The position numbers were made by a program, and so were the translations under genes. From VRUE01 sp963697805 (GTDB lineage Bacteria; Actinomycetota; Thermoleophilia; Solirubrobacterales; 70-9), in NCBI GenBank assembly GCA_963697805.1, contig CAVOPB010000001.1:372001-436000 (forward strand): DNA of 64,000 nt. Direction: 5' to 3'. This document shows positions 32,727 through 39,338 of the stretch, piece by piece (positions within the stretch are counted from its first letter, which is position 1; every line of letters begins with the position of its first letter). The notes under the pieces are model-generated. The model ran no database searches. It had not been told where the DNA came from and saw only the letters and a program-made list of their open reading frames with translations.

Positions 32727-33476
32727 TCAGCCCTTGGGGCACGTCCCGAGCATGCAGACGGCCGCCCCGTTGGAGGGTATGTCCTTGCCGTGGCTGGCGA
32801 CGAGGGTCGTCGGCGCGGTCAGGACGACCGTCGCCCTCCCGTCGGCCGCGGTCGGCCCGGTCGCTCCCGGAACCGTGGCCCCGGCCGCCGGCCTGCGCTT
32901 GCCCCTGTCGTTGTAGGAGTAGACCTGGACCTCGAACGGCACCCCCGGCGTCGCTTCGGCCGGCGCTTCCAGCCTCAGCTCGTTCGGGTACGGGAACGGC
33001 GCCAGCGCCCAGAGCACCTCGTCGCCCTGCCTCAGCTTCACCGAGTCGCCGCCGAGTTCGGGGTTCCTGTGATTGACCTTCAGGTACCAGGACTTCTTGG
33101 CGGAGCTGCTGGAGCCGCCGACACCGCATATCCCGAGGCCGAATTCGGAGAGGAAGGCGTCGGTCACCAGCAGTGGCCGCAGCGATGCGGTCGACCTTGC
33201 CCCCTGGGCGAGCAGGCCGAGCGCGGTCGCGCCCCTGACGGTGACCGGCCTGCCGCTGCCTCCGGTCCCCTTGCCGAGGCAGGTCGCCTTCGGGCTCGTC
33301 GGGACCTTGGTGGTCGCGGTCTGGAGCGTCTCTTCGGCGAGCGCCCTGCCGCCGGCGCCGACCACACGCAGGTCTGCGCTGACTCCCTTCGCCGTCGCAA
33401 CCGCGACGATCGAGAACAGCATGGTGATGGCGAGCGCGCATGCCGCGGCAAGCCGGGGTAGAACGATTCTTGGCAT
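32727..33476 (-). CDS. Secreted DUF4430-like protein, first gene of B12 operon
   Basis: 249 residues with a Sec signal peptide (hydrophobic about 8-27, cleavage near AVATAKG). The first domain resembles DUF4430: DLRVVGAGGRALAEETLQTA, TALGLLAQ, LGICGVGGSSSSAKKSWYLK (the aromatic-X-V-N strand appears as WYLKVNHRNPELGG) and LRQGDEVLWALAPFPYP. A C-terminal Ig-like segment follows (LEAPAEATPGVPFEVQVYSY). It is directly downstream of a cobalamin riboswitch. The ribosome-binding region AAAGGG is sequestered in a small hairpin. The four cysteines could form disulfides. Second, divergent copy of the capture domain in the operon. Confidence 0.82.
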   Translation of the reverse strand: MPRIVLPRLAAACALAITMLFSIVAVATAKGVSADLRVVGAGGRALAEETLQTATTKVPTSPKATCLGKGTGGSGRPVTVRGATALGLLAQGARSTASLRPLLVTDAFLSEFGLGICGVGGSSSSAKKSWYLKVNHRNPELGGDSVKLRQGDEVLWALAPFPYPNELRLEAPAEATPGVPFEVQVYSYNDRGKRRPAAGATVPGATGPTAADGRATVVLTAPTTLVASHGKDIPSNGAAVCMLGTCPKG

Positions 33477-33483
33477 CTAAGCC

Positions 33484-33500
33484 ACCCTTTCCACGAGGGT
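33484..33500 (-). promoter_or_regulatory. SD-sequestering hairpin after B12 riboswitch
   Basis: ACCCT and AGGGT pair around a 7-nt loop, burying the AAAGGG that precedes the ATG at 33476. This suggests translational control by the riboswitch. Confidence 0.5.
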
Positions 33501-33510
33501 TGTCATGGCT

Positions 33511-33673
33511 GGCCGTGGACAGGTCTCCTGGCTCCCGGGGCCGGTCAGCCGCACCTTCCCGAGGGATCTGTGTCGCCCTCAGTGGCCGGCGTCTCGCGCC
33601 AGCGGCTTTCTTCACCCGGTCACAGTGGCGGGACCGCGCCGGTCTTTCACCGGACTTCCCTTGACCACAGGCC
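33511..33673 (-). promoter_or_regulatory. Cobalamin riboswitch
   Basis: The minus-strand RNA shows the adenosylcobalamin aptamer in order: outer stem P1 (5' GGCCTGTGG with 3' CCACGGCC), GGGAAGTCCGGTGAAAGACC, CGGTCCCGCCACTGTGA, then the conserved B12 box GCCAGGAGACCTG (33521-33533, complement). Spacing and conserved segments match the class closely. It precedes the DUF4430-ECF operon by 35 nt, predicting repression when B12 is plentiful. Confidence 0.95.
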
Positions 33674-33685
33674 GTATCGCGGCGC

Positions 33686-33691
33686 AGTCTA
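33686..33691 (-). promoter_or_regulatory. -10 box of B12 operon
   Basis: TAGACT on the minus strand would start transcription about 6-7 nt before the riboswitch P1 stem. A good -35 at the right spacing is not seen. Confidence 0.45.
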
Positions 33692-33791
33692 CCCGCGGGG
33701 CGCGCCGGACGTTCGTCCAACCGACTGGAGCGGGCAACCGGGCGGCTCTACGCTCGGATGCGAGGACGACTTCGACCCTCGGAGGTGTCCC

Positions 33792-34469
33792 ATGAAGGTG
33801 TCCTGGCGGCCATCACCGGCATTTCTCGTCTCCGTGCTGGCGCTCGTCCTCGCCCTCGGCGGGACCGTCTACGCGGCAAAGAAGCTCAACGGCCGCTCGA
33901 TCGTTGTCAAGTCGATACCGGGGAACAGGCTGAAGCTGCACACCGTCCCCGCCAATCGGCTCAAGCCCGGGGTCCTCGGCCGGCAGTTCACCGGGCCGCT
34001 GACCGGCGCCGACATCGACGAGGCGAGCCTCGGCCCGGTCCCGAACGCCGTCCACGCCGACACTGCGGATTCCGCCCGGACCGCGGTCGACGCCGAGACC
34101 GCGCTCAACGCCGTCAACGCGGTCGACGCCCAGACCGTCAACGGCTTCGGCGCCGGCTGTGGGCCCGGCACCCAGGCCTTCGCCGGCGCCTGCTGGGAGG
34201 CCTCGGCCAGCGCTGTCCTCACCGCTCCCGCCGCCGCGGCCGAATGCGCGGCCCGCGGCGGGGCGCTGCCCGAGGCCCTGCAGCTGGCGGCGTTCGCGGC
34301 CGAGGAAGGGGTGAAAATCGACGAAGGGGGTGAGTGGTCGAGCGATATTTCGACCGTGAGTGGTTCAAACGTCTACAGCGCCGTGACCGTTTCAAGGCAA
34401 AGTGAGATCAACGTCTCCGTATCCACCAACACCCGCGCCTACCGCTGTGTGATCCCGCTCGTCAACTGA
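33792..34469 (+). CDS. Secreted protein, Thermoleophilia-type N-terminus
   Basis: 225 residues from ATG 33792 with GGAGG 7 nt upstream. The signal peptide (about 10-28) ends ALGGTVYAAKKLNGRSI, a stereotyped start seen in many secreted proteins of Solirubrobacterales. A linker of short KS-I-PGNRLKLHTVPANRLK repeats, then an Ala/Asp/Thr-rich coil-like stretch (DTADSARTAVDAETALNAVN) precede a C-terminal domain with four cysteines (CGPGTQAFAGACWE, AECAARGG, YRCVIPL). Likely cell-surface; function unknown. The B12 operon promoter lies divergent, about 100 nt away. Confidence 0.75.
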   Translation: MKVSWRPSPAFLVSVLALVLALGGTVYAAKKLNGRSIVVKSIPGNRLKLHTVPANRLKPGVLGRQFTGPLTGADIDEASLGPVPNAVHADTADSARTAVDAETALNAVNAVDAQTVNGFGAGCGPGTQAFAGACWEASASAVLTAPAAAAECAARGGALPEALQLAAFAAEEGVKIDEGGEWSSDISTVSGSNVYSAVTVSRQSEINVSVSTNTRAYRCVIPLVN

Positions 34470-34600
34470 TCGAACAGATCGATCCGAAGCGACGTGCCGG
34501 GGGTTAGGTACCCATAGTGGCCCCCAACAACCGGCACGTCCGCAGCGCTGCTCGTACGCCCGTCGAGATCCGGGGGAGCGGACGTCTATCCTCACTATCG

Positions 34601-35536
34601 ATGCGACCCGGCCCGCCCAGTGCCAAGTTGCGCGTCGCGGGCCCCCTGGTGGCGCTCGCGCTGGTCGCCGCGTTCGTTCTCGCCGTGCCGTCGCTGGCCG
34701 CCGCATCCCCGTCTCGCGTCCACCCGAAGGGGCCGCCCAGGCCCGGTGAAGTGGCGCGCGCCCGCGCCTACTGGACCCCGGCGCGGATGCGGGCGACGCC
34801 GCCGCTCGACGGCCCGTCGTCGCTGGCCGGCCTCGCCGAAGCGAGCTTCGCCCCGGTCCCCGAACCGAGCGTGCCTCCGTTCACGGTCAACGGCCGGCTC
34901 TTCGTCCGCCAGGGCGACGAGCAGGGCTTCTGCTCGGCGACCGCGATCAACTCACCGAGCCGAAAGCTGATCCTCACCGCCGCCCATTGCCTCAACTCCG
35001 GCCCGAGCGGCCTGCTCGGCGGCACGACCTGGTCGCGGCTGGTCGTCTTCGTCCCCGCCTACACCGACGGCCTGGCGCCGTTCGGCGCCTTCGTCGCCCA
35101 CCGCAACGCGGTCCACGTGCCGAAACAGTGGATCAAGCTCGGCAACCCCAATTTCGACATCGGCGCCGCCCAGGTCGAGCCCAACGCCGAAGGCGTCAAC
35201 GTCGCCGACGCGGTCGGTGGCGGCGCCTCGATCGCCCTCGACCTCGGCCGCAAACAGCAGTTCCAGACTTTCGGCTATCCGGGCAAGGTCCGCCGCATGC
35301 AGGGGTGCAGCTCGCCCTATGTCGGCGACGACAGCACCACCTACCGGATCCCGGGCCCGCCGACGATCGCGATCCGCTGCCACTGGGCGCCGGGGGCGAG
35401 CGGCGGCGGCTGGCTGATCGAAGAAGGCAGGACGATCAACGGCCTGACCAGCTACGCAAAGCGCCGCGACAACCACCACACCTTCGGGCCCTACTTCAGC
35501 AAGACCAACGTCGGCGCCCTCGTCGCCGGCCTCTAG
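34601..35536 (+). CDS. Secreted trypsin-like serine protease
   Basis: 311 residues from ATG 34601, with TATCCT 8 nt upstream. A signal peptide occupies about 11-35. The chymotrypsin fold has its triad: His129 in LILTAAHCLN, Asp186 in NPNFDIGAAQV and Ser267 in PGASGGGWLIEE. A propeptide-like region (about 40-95) lies between. Two Cys pairs are possible (C111 with C130; C236 with C260). It is probably a soluble extracellular endopeptidase of the S1B/glutamyl-type group. The stop overlaps the convergent TPR gene. Confidence 0.88.
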   Translation: MRPGPPSAKLRVAGPLVALALVAAFVLAVPSLAAASPSRVHPKGPPRPGEVARARAYWTPARMRATPPLDGPSSLAGLAEASFAPVPEPSVPPFTVNGRLFVRQGDEQGFCSATAINSPSRKLILTAAHCLNSGPSGLLGGTTWSRLVVFVPAYTDGLAPFGAFVAHRNAVHVPKQWIKLGNPNFDIGAAQVEPNAEGVNVADAVGGGASIALDLGRKQQFQTFGYPGKVRRMQGCSSPYVGDDSTTYRIPGPPTIAIRCHWAPGASGGGWLIEEGRTINGLTSYAKRRDNHHTFGPYFSKTNVGALVAGL

Positions 35537-35901
35537 GCCAGCTGGTCGCGGTAGAAGCGGTAGTCGCTGCGCTCGGGACGCAGGTTCGACGCCAGCGCCA
35601 GGTGATGGCGAGCGCGATCGGTCTGGCCGGTCTTCGCCAGCGACCGGCCGAGGCAGAAGTGGGCGAAGTCGTCGACCTGGTGGGAGTCGACGACCGCCTC
35701 GAACTCGACCGCGGCGGCGGCGAACCGGCCGAGGCGGAAGTAGGCGCGGCCGAGGGCCTCGCGGATCGAGGACTTCTCGGGAGCCCGCCGCGCGGCGGCC
35801 TCGAGCGGCACCGCGGCCTGCTCGAAATCGGCCTCCTCGAGCAGCTCGATTCCACGCCTGTAGAGGGTGAGGACGGAGTCGCGATCGGCGTCTTGGCTCA
35901 T
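35533..35901 (-). CDS. Small TPR-repeat protein
   Basis: 122 residues made of about three tetratricopeptide units: LYRRGIELLEEADFEQAAVP, IREALGRAYFRLGRFAAAAV, and HFCLGRSLAKTGQTDRARHH, each with the usual Gly/Ala and Tyr/Phe positions. It is cytoplasmic and presumably a protein-interaction module; partner unknown. The ATG at 35901 has TACACT exactly 6 nt before it, one of the clearest leaderless starts here. It precedes nothing in operon and is convergent with the protease gene. Confidence 0.82.
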   Translation of the reverse strand: MSQDADRDSVLTLYRRGIELLEEADFEQAAVPLEAAARRAPEKSSIREALGRAYFRLGRFAAAAVEFEAVVDSHQVDDFAHFCLGRSLAKTGQTDRARHHLALASNLRPERSDYRFYRDQLA

Positions 35902-35931
35902 CGTCCCAGTGTAGGGAGGCCGTCCAGCGTC

Positions 35932-36228
35932 CTAGCGGACCAATCGGCCGACCGCCGCCATCAGCTCCTCGACCCGCTCCTCGGGGTCGGCGGGAACCGA
36001 GTCGCCCTTGCCGAGCATGCAGTGGTGGGCGTGGTCGTCGAGCAGGCCCAGCGCCACCCGGTCGAGCGCCGCACGCACCGCCGCGATCTGGGTCAGGACG
36101 TCGATGCAGTAGCGGTCCTCCTCGACCATCCCGGTGATCCCCCGCACCTGGCCTTCGAGCCTCGCCAGGCGCCGGAGCAGGTCGTCCTTGCTGGCCGTGT
36201 AGCCGCGGCTCGGAGTCGGAGTCGGCAT
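35932..36228 (-). CDS. csoR: CsoR-type copper-sensing repressor
   Basis: 98 residues, all-helical CsoR/RcnR fold. The Cu(I) ligand triad has the exact spacing of characterised CsoR: Cys41 (YCIDVLTQ), His66 and Cys70 (DDHAHHC), 25 and 4 residues apart. DNA-binding by an arginine-rich helix (LLRRLARLEGQVRGI). An operator palindrome overlaps its own -10 region, so it is autoregulated. No copper exporter or chaperone lies beside it in this window, so its targets must be elsewhere or limited to itself. Confidence 0.92.
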   Translation of the reverse strand: MPTPTPSRGYTASKDDLLRRLARLEGQVRGITGMVEEDRYCIDVLTQIAAVRAALDRVALGLLDDHAHHCMLGKGDSVPADPEERVEELMAAVGRLVR

Positions 36229-36237
36229 CGCGGAGGG

Positions 36238-36258
36238 ATGATACCCCCTCCGGGTATC
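36238..36258 (-). promoter_or_regulatory. CsoR operator overlapping -10 box
   Basis: GATACCC and GGGTATC (7-bp perfect arms, 5-nt spacer CCTCC on the + strand; 36240-36258) match the G/C-tract-flanked AT-ended pattern of CsoR sites. TATCAT on the minus strand (36243-36238), 9 nt before the ATG, is a -10 box sitting in the operator. Confidence 0.7.
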
Positions 36259-36261
36259 GGG

Positions 36262-36726
36262 TCAGGGCCTGGGCGGAAGGCGCTTGGCGTAGAAGACGCG
36301 CTCGAAGCCGTTGTCTCTGCGGCGCTCGACCTCGACGTAGCCGAGCCGGGTGTAGATCCGCTGGTTTCGCAGCATCACGACGTGGGTGAAGAGCCGCAGC
36401 TCCTCGACCCCACGGTCCCTGGCCTGCGCCTCGGCGAAGGCGAGCAGGGCGCGGCCGACGCCCACCCCTTGGCGGCGCGGCTCGACCGCGACGTTCTCGA
36501 TCTCGAGATGGCCGCCCTCGAGGGCCAGCACGATCAGACCGGCGATCCCGGACTCGTCCTCGGCGACGAACAGCTTCCGCTCGCGGACGGCTTCGGAGTA
36601 GTCGGCGTCCATCGGCGCCGGGCGCCCGCCAACCTCCTCGACGTAGCCCTCATAGGCGCGCGCGACGATCTCGGCGACGGCCTCGGCGTCGGCCTCCTCG
36701 CCGGGACGGATCCGCAGACCGCTCAT
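36262..36726 (-). CDS. GNAT-family N-acetyltransferase
   Basis: 154 residues. The acetyl-CoA site NVAVEPRRQGVGVGRALLAFAE is near 78-99, with a C-terminal RLFTHVVMLRNQRIYTRLGY block typical of Acetyltransf_1. Substrate unknown. A GGAGG ribosome-binding site precedes the ATG. It ends 3 nt before the CsoR operator, so read-through could add to csoR transcription. It may belong with the two genes upstream. Confidence 0.85.
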   Translation of the reverse strand: MSGLRIRPGEEADAEAVAEIVARAYEGYVEEVGGRPAPMDADYSEAVRERKLFVAEDESGIAGLIVLALEGGHLEIENVAVEPRRQGVGVGRALLAFAEAQARDRGVEELRLFTHVVMLRNQRIYTRLGYVEVERRRDNGFERVFYAKRLPPRP

Positions 36727-36744
36727 CCGGCCTCCACGATGGAA

Positions 36745-37140
36745 CTACCCGTGCCGGACCTTGCCCCGGCCCTCGTCGAGGCCGCGCTGACCCTCCCTGA
36801 ACGCCGCCCTCAGCGAGTCGGCCGTCCACTCGATCGCGCGGAGGCTGCCGCGAGCCCGGAAGGCGCGCATCGTCTCGAGGTGAAAGGGAAGCGAGACGAA
36901 CCGCCGCAGCGCCGCCTCGTCCTCCCAGGCCGAGAGCGACCCACCGCGCCCCCGGAAGAGCTGCCAGTAGGTGGTGACCCCGATCGCGCCCTCGAGCTCG
37001 GTGATTTCCCGTCGCAGCCGCTCGGCGGCCCGGTAGATCCGCGGCACGTCGCGCAGGGTGTGGGGGGTGAACTCGGTGTAGCTGATCAGTAACGGGCCGT
37101 CGGATTCGGCCGCTGGGCCGCGCTTCCAGCTTGTCCGCAC
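36745..37140 (-). CDS. Small dimeric-barrel-like protein of unknown function
   Basis: Start uncertain; I use the GTG at 37140 (131 residues), with the frame open to 37227 inside marR. The sequence LLISYTEFTPHTLRDVPRIY, GVTTYWQLFRGRGGSLSAWE and FVSLPFHLETMRAFRARGSL resembles DUF3291/antibiotic-monooxygenase-like alpha+beta dimers (a sheet residue pattern plus the F-X-X-P-X-H motif). No catalytic residue set can be named. It is followed by the GNAT gene after 18 nt and preceded by marR, so the three may form one transcript. Confidence 0.55.
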   Translation of the reverse strand: MRTSWKRGPAAESDGPLLISYTEFTPHTLRDVPRIYRAAERLRREITELEGAIGVTTYWQLFRGRGGSLSAWEDEAALRRFVSLPFHLETMRAFRARGSLRAIEWTADSLRAAFREGQRGLDEGRGKVRHG

Positions 37141-37174
37141 CCGGAGGTCGGAGAGGGAGTCGCCGAGGGCGGCG

Positions 37175-37636
37175 CTAGGCAGGTATGGGCAGAGAGTGGT
37201 CGAGCTCATAGAGCGACTCCAGGGCATCGCGCACGTCCTTCACCCGCTCCTCTCCGATCCGCTCGGCCCACTCGCGCTCGATCTCGGCGAAGATCTCCAG
37301 CGCGGCCTCCTTGGCCTCGATCCCGCGCTTGGTCAGTCGGATGATCTTCGCCCTGCCGTCGGCCGGGTCCGGGATCCGCTCGACGTAGCCCCTGACCTCG
37401 AGGTCGCAGACGAACTCGCCGACCGCCTGCTTGCTGTGCCCCGCCAGATCGGCGAGCTCGGTGAGCCGTGTCCCCGCTGGGTCGACCCAGCGGAAGACGC
37501 AGCCGTGTGCATGGCGGATGTCGGGGAAGCCGCGCTCGGCGAGGCGATTGTGCAGGTCCTCGTATCCGACCGCCTTCGCGTTCTCGAGCAGCGCCGGCAG
37601 TGGAATCCACTCATCTGTCCGTTTGTCCGTGCTCAT
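37175..37636 (-). CDS. MarR-family regulator
   Basis: 153 residues. The winged helix is recognisable: TRLTELADLAGHSKQAVGEF (recognition helix), LEVRGYVERIPDPADGRAKI (wing), and helices for dimerisation at both ends. It is divergent from the MFS exporter gene with 130 nt between, the classic arrangement for a MarR repressor and its target pump. Palindromes built on CAAGTTG/TTGAC overlap the exporter promoter. The inducer cannot be predicted. Confidence 0.88.
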   Translation of the reverse strand: MSTDKRTDEWIPLPALLENAKAVGYEDLHNRLAERGFPDIRHAHGCVFRWVDPAGTRLTELADLAGHSKQAVGEFVCDLEVRGYVERIPDPADGRAKIIRLTKRGIEAKEAALEIFAEIEREWAERIGEERVKDVRDALESLYELDHSLPIPA

Positions 37637-37667
37637 CCGTGATCCCTCTCACGCAGTTTCTGCCAAT

Positions 37668-37726
37668 TTGACCCGTCAAGCAACTTGACCATCTGCTACG
37701 GTCGCCTTATCAACTTGCCTTACAAG
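37668..37726 (+). promoter_or_regulatory. MFS promoter with overlapping MarR-type operators
   Basis: TTGACC (37685-37690) and TATCAA (37708-37713) with a 17-nt spacer form a promoter for the exporter. It is overlaid by TTGAC-CC-GTCAA (37668-37679), GTCAAG-CAA-CTTGAC (37675-37689) and CTTG-CCTTA-CAAG (37714-37726), likely sites for the divergent MarR. Confidence 0.65.
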
Positions 37727-37766
37727 GCTACCTTACGGATTGTACTCCCCAGCTAGGAGGGCTTCG

Positions 37767-39338
37767 ATGGATCGAAAATGGTGGACTCTGATCACGGTCT
37801 CGGTGGCGACCTTCATGCTGCTGCTCGACATCACCGTCGTCAACACCGCGTTGCCGGCGATCGAGGAGGACCTGAACGCCAGCTTCACCGACCTTCAGTG
37901 GGTGATCGACGCCTACACCCTCTCGCTGGCCGCCCTGGTCCTGACCGCCGGCTCGCTGGCCGACCGGCTCGGACGCCGGCGCCTCTTCGGGATCGGCCTC
38001 GGAATCTTCACCCTCGCCTCGCTGGCGGCGGGGCTGGCGACGAGCCCGACGATGCTGAATATCGACCGCGCGGTGCAGGGCGTCGGCGGCGCGATCATGT
38101 TCGCCGTCTCGCTGGCATTGATCGCGCAGGAGTTCGCGGCCGGTCGGGAGCGGGCGATGGCGATGGCCACCTACGGCGCGACGATCGGCGTCGCGGTCGC
38201 GATCGGCCCACTCGTCGGCGGCGCGCTGACCGACGGCCTCGGTTGGCAGTCGGTGTTCCTGCTCAACGTCCCGATCGGGATCGCGGCGGTGGCGGCGACC
38301 TTCACGAAGCTGCGCGAGAGCCGGGACCCGAACGCGACCAGGATCGACTGGGCTGGTCTTGGCACGTTCAGCACCGCGCTGTTCCTGCTGGTGCTGGCGC
38401 TTCTGCGCGGCAACCAGGAGGGCTGGGGTAGCGAGCTGATCCTCGGCCTGTTCGGCGGCGCCGCGCTGCTGCTGGGCGCCTTCATCGCGATCGAGAGCCG
38501 CGTCAGCGAGCCGATGCTGCCGCTGCGCCTCTTCCGCAGCCGCGCCTTCACCGGCGTCCAGCTGGCGGCCTTCGCCGTCTCGGGCTCGATGTTCGCCCTG
38601 TTCCTCTACCTGACCCTCTACCTGCAGAACTACCTCGGCTACTCGCCGCTGCAGGCCGGCATCCGGTACCTGCCGATCACGGTCGCGGCGTTCGTCGTCG
38701 CGCCCGTCGCCGGGGTCCTGCTGGGCCGCCTCCAGGCGCGGGTGCTGCTCGCCGGCGGTCTGGCGCTCGCCGGCGTGGGACTGCTCCTGATGTCGGGGAT
38801 CGACGCCGGCGCCGAGTGGACGACGCTGCTGCTCGGGTTCATCGTCGCCGGCGTCGGGGTCGGCCTCCTGAATCCGGTGATCGCCGATGTCGCCCTGAGC
38901 GTCGTCCCGAAAGAGCAGAGCGGGATGGCCTCGGGGATCAACGACACGTTCAGGCAGGTAGGGATCTCAGTTGGGATCGCCACCTGGGGCGCCCTGTTCC
39001 TCGGCCGCGGCGCCGACAAGGTCTCAGAACTCGCCGCCGGGACCCGCGCCGCCGAAGGCGATCACCCGCGCCAGCTGATCGAAGCGGCCTCATCGGGCAA
39101 CCTCAGCCAGGCGCTCAATTCGGTTCCCGAGGGGGCGCGTGAAACCGTCGCCCACGCCGCCCGCGAGGGTTTCCTGGCGGGGATGAACGAGATCCTCCTG
39201 CTCGGGGCGCTTCTCTCGATCGCCGGCTCGGCGCTGGCTCTGCTGCTCGTCCGCGAGGGCGAGATCGAGCGCGAGAAGGTTCTCGAGGAGGGCGACGCCG
39301 GCGAGAGCCGCCTGGCCCTCGGAGGCGCGGGAGCCTAA
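37767..39338 (+). CDS. DHA2-family MFS drug exporter (EmrB/QacA type)
   Basis: 523 residues with 14 predicted membrane helices. MFS motif A GSLADRLGRRRLF after helix 2, motif C-like GVAVAIGPLVGGALTDGLGW in helix 5, and DITVVNTALPAIEEDL in helix 1 (motif D1 of DHA2). AGGAGG precedes the ATG by 6 nt. It would export drugs or metabolites using the proton gradient. Regulated by the divergent MarR, as the overlaid operators suggest. The 3' 249 nt are overlapped antisense by the next gene. Confidence 0.92.
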   Translation: MDRKWWTLITVSVATFMLLLDITVVNTALPAIEEDLNASFTDLQWVIDAYTLSLAALVLTAGSLADRLGRRRLFGIGLGIFTLASLAAGLATSPTMLNIDRAVQGVGGAIMFAVSLALIAQEFAAGRERAMAMATYGATIGVAVAIGPLVGGALTDGLGWQSVFLLNVPIGIAAVAATFTKLRESRDPNATRIDWAGLGTFSTALFLLVLALLRGNQEGWGSELILGLFGGAALLLGAFIAIESRVSEPMLPLRLFRSRAFTGVQLAAFAVSGSMFALFLYLTLYLQNYLGYSPLQAGIRYLPITVAAFVVAPVAGVLLGRLQARVLLAGGLALAGVGLLLMSGIDAGAEWTTLLLGFIVAGVGVGLLNPVIADVALSVVPKEQSGMASGINDTFRQVGISVGIATWGALFLGRGADKVSELAAGTRAAEGDHPRQLIEAASSGNLSQALNSVPEGARETVAHAAREGFLAGMNEILLLGALLSIAGSALALLLVREGEIEREKVLEEGDAGESRLALGGAGA

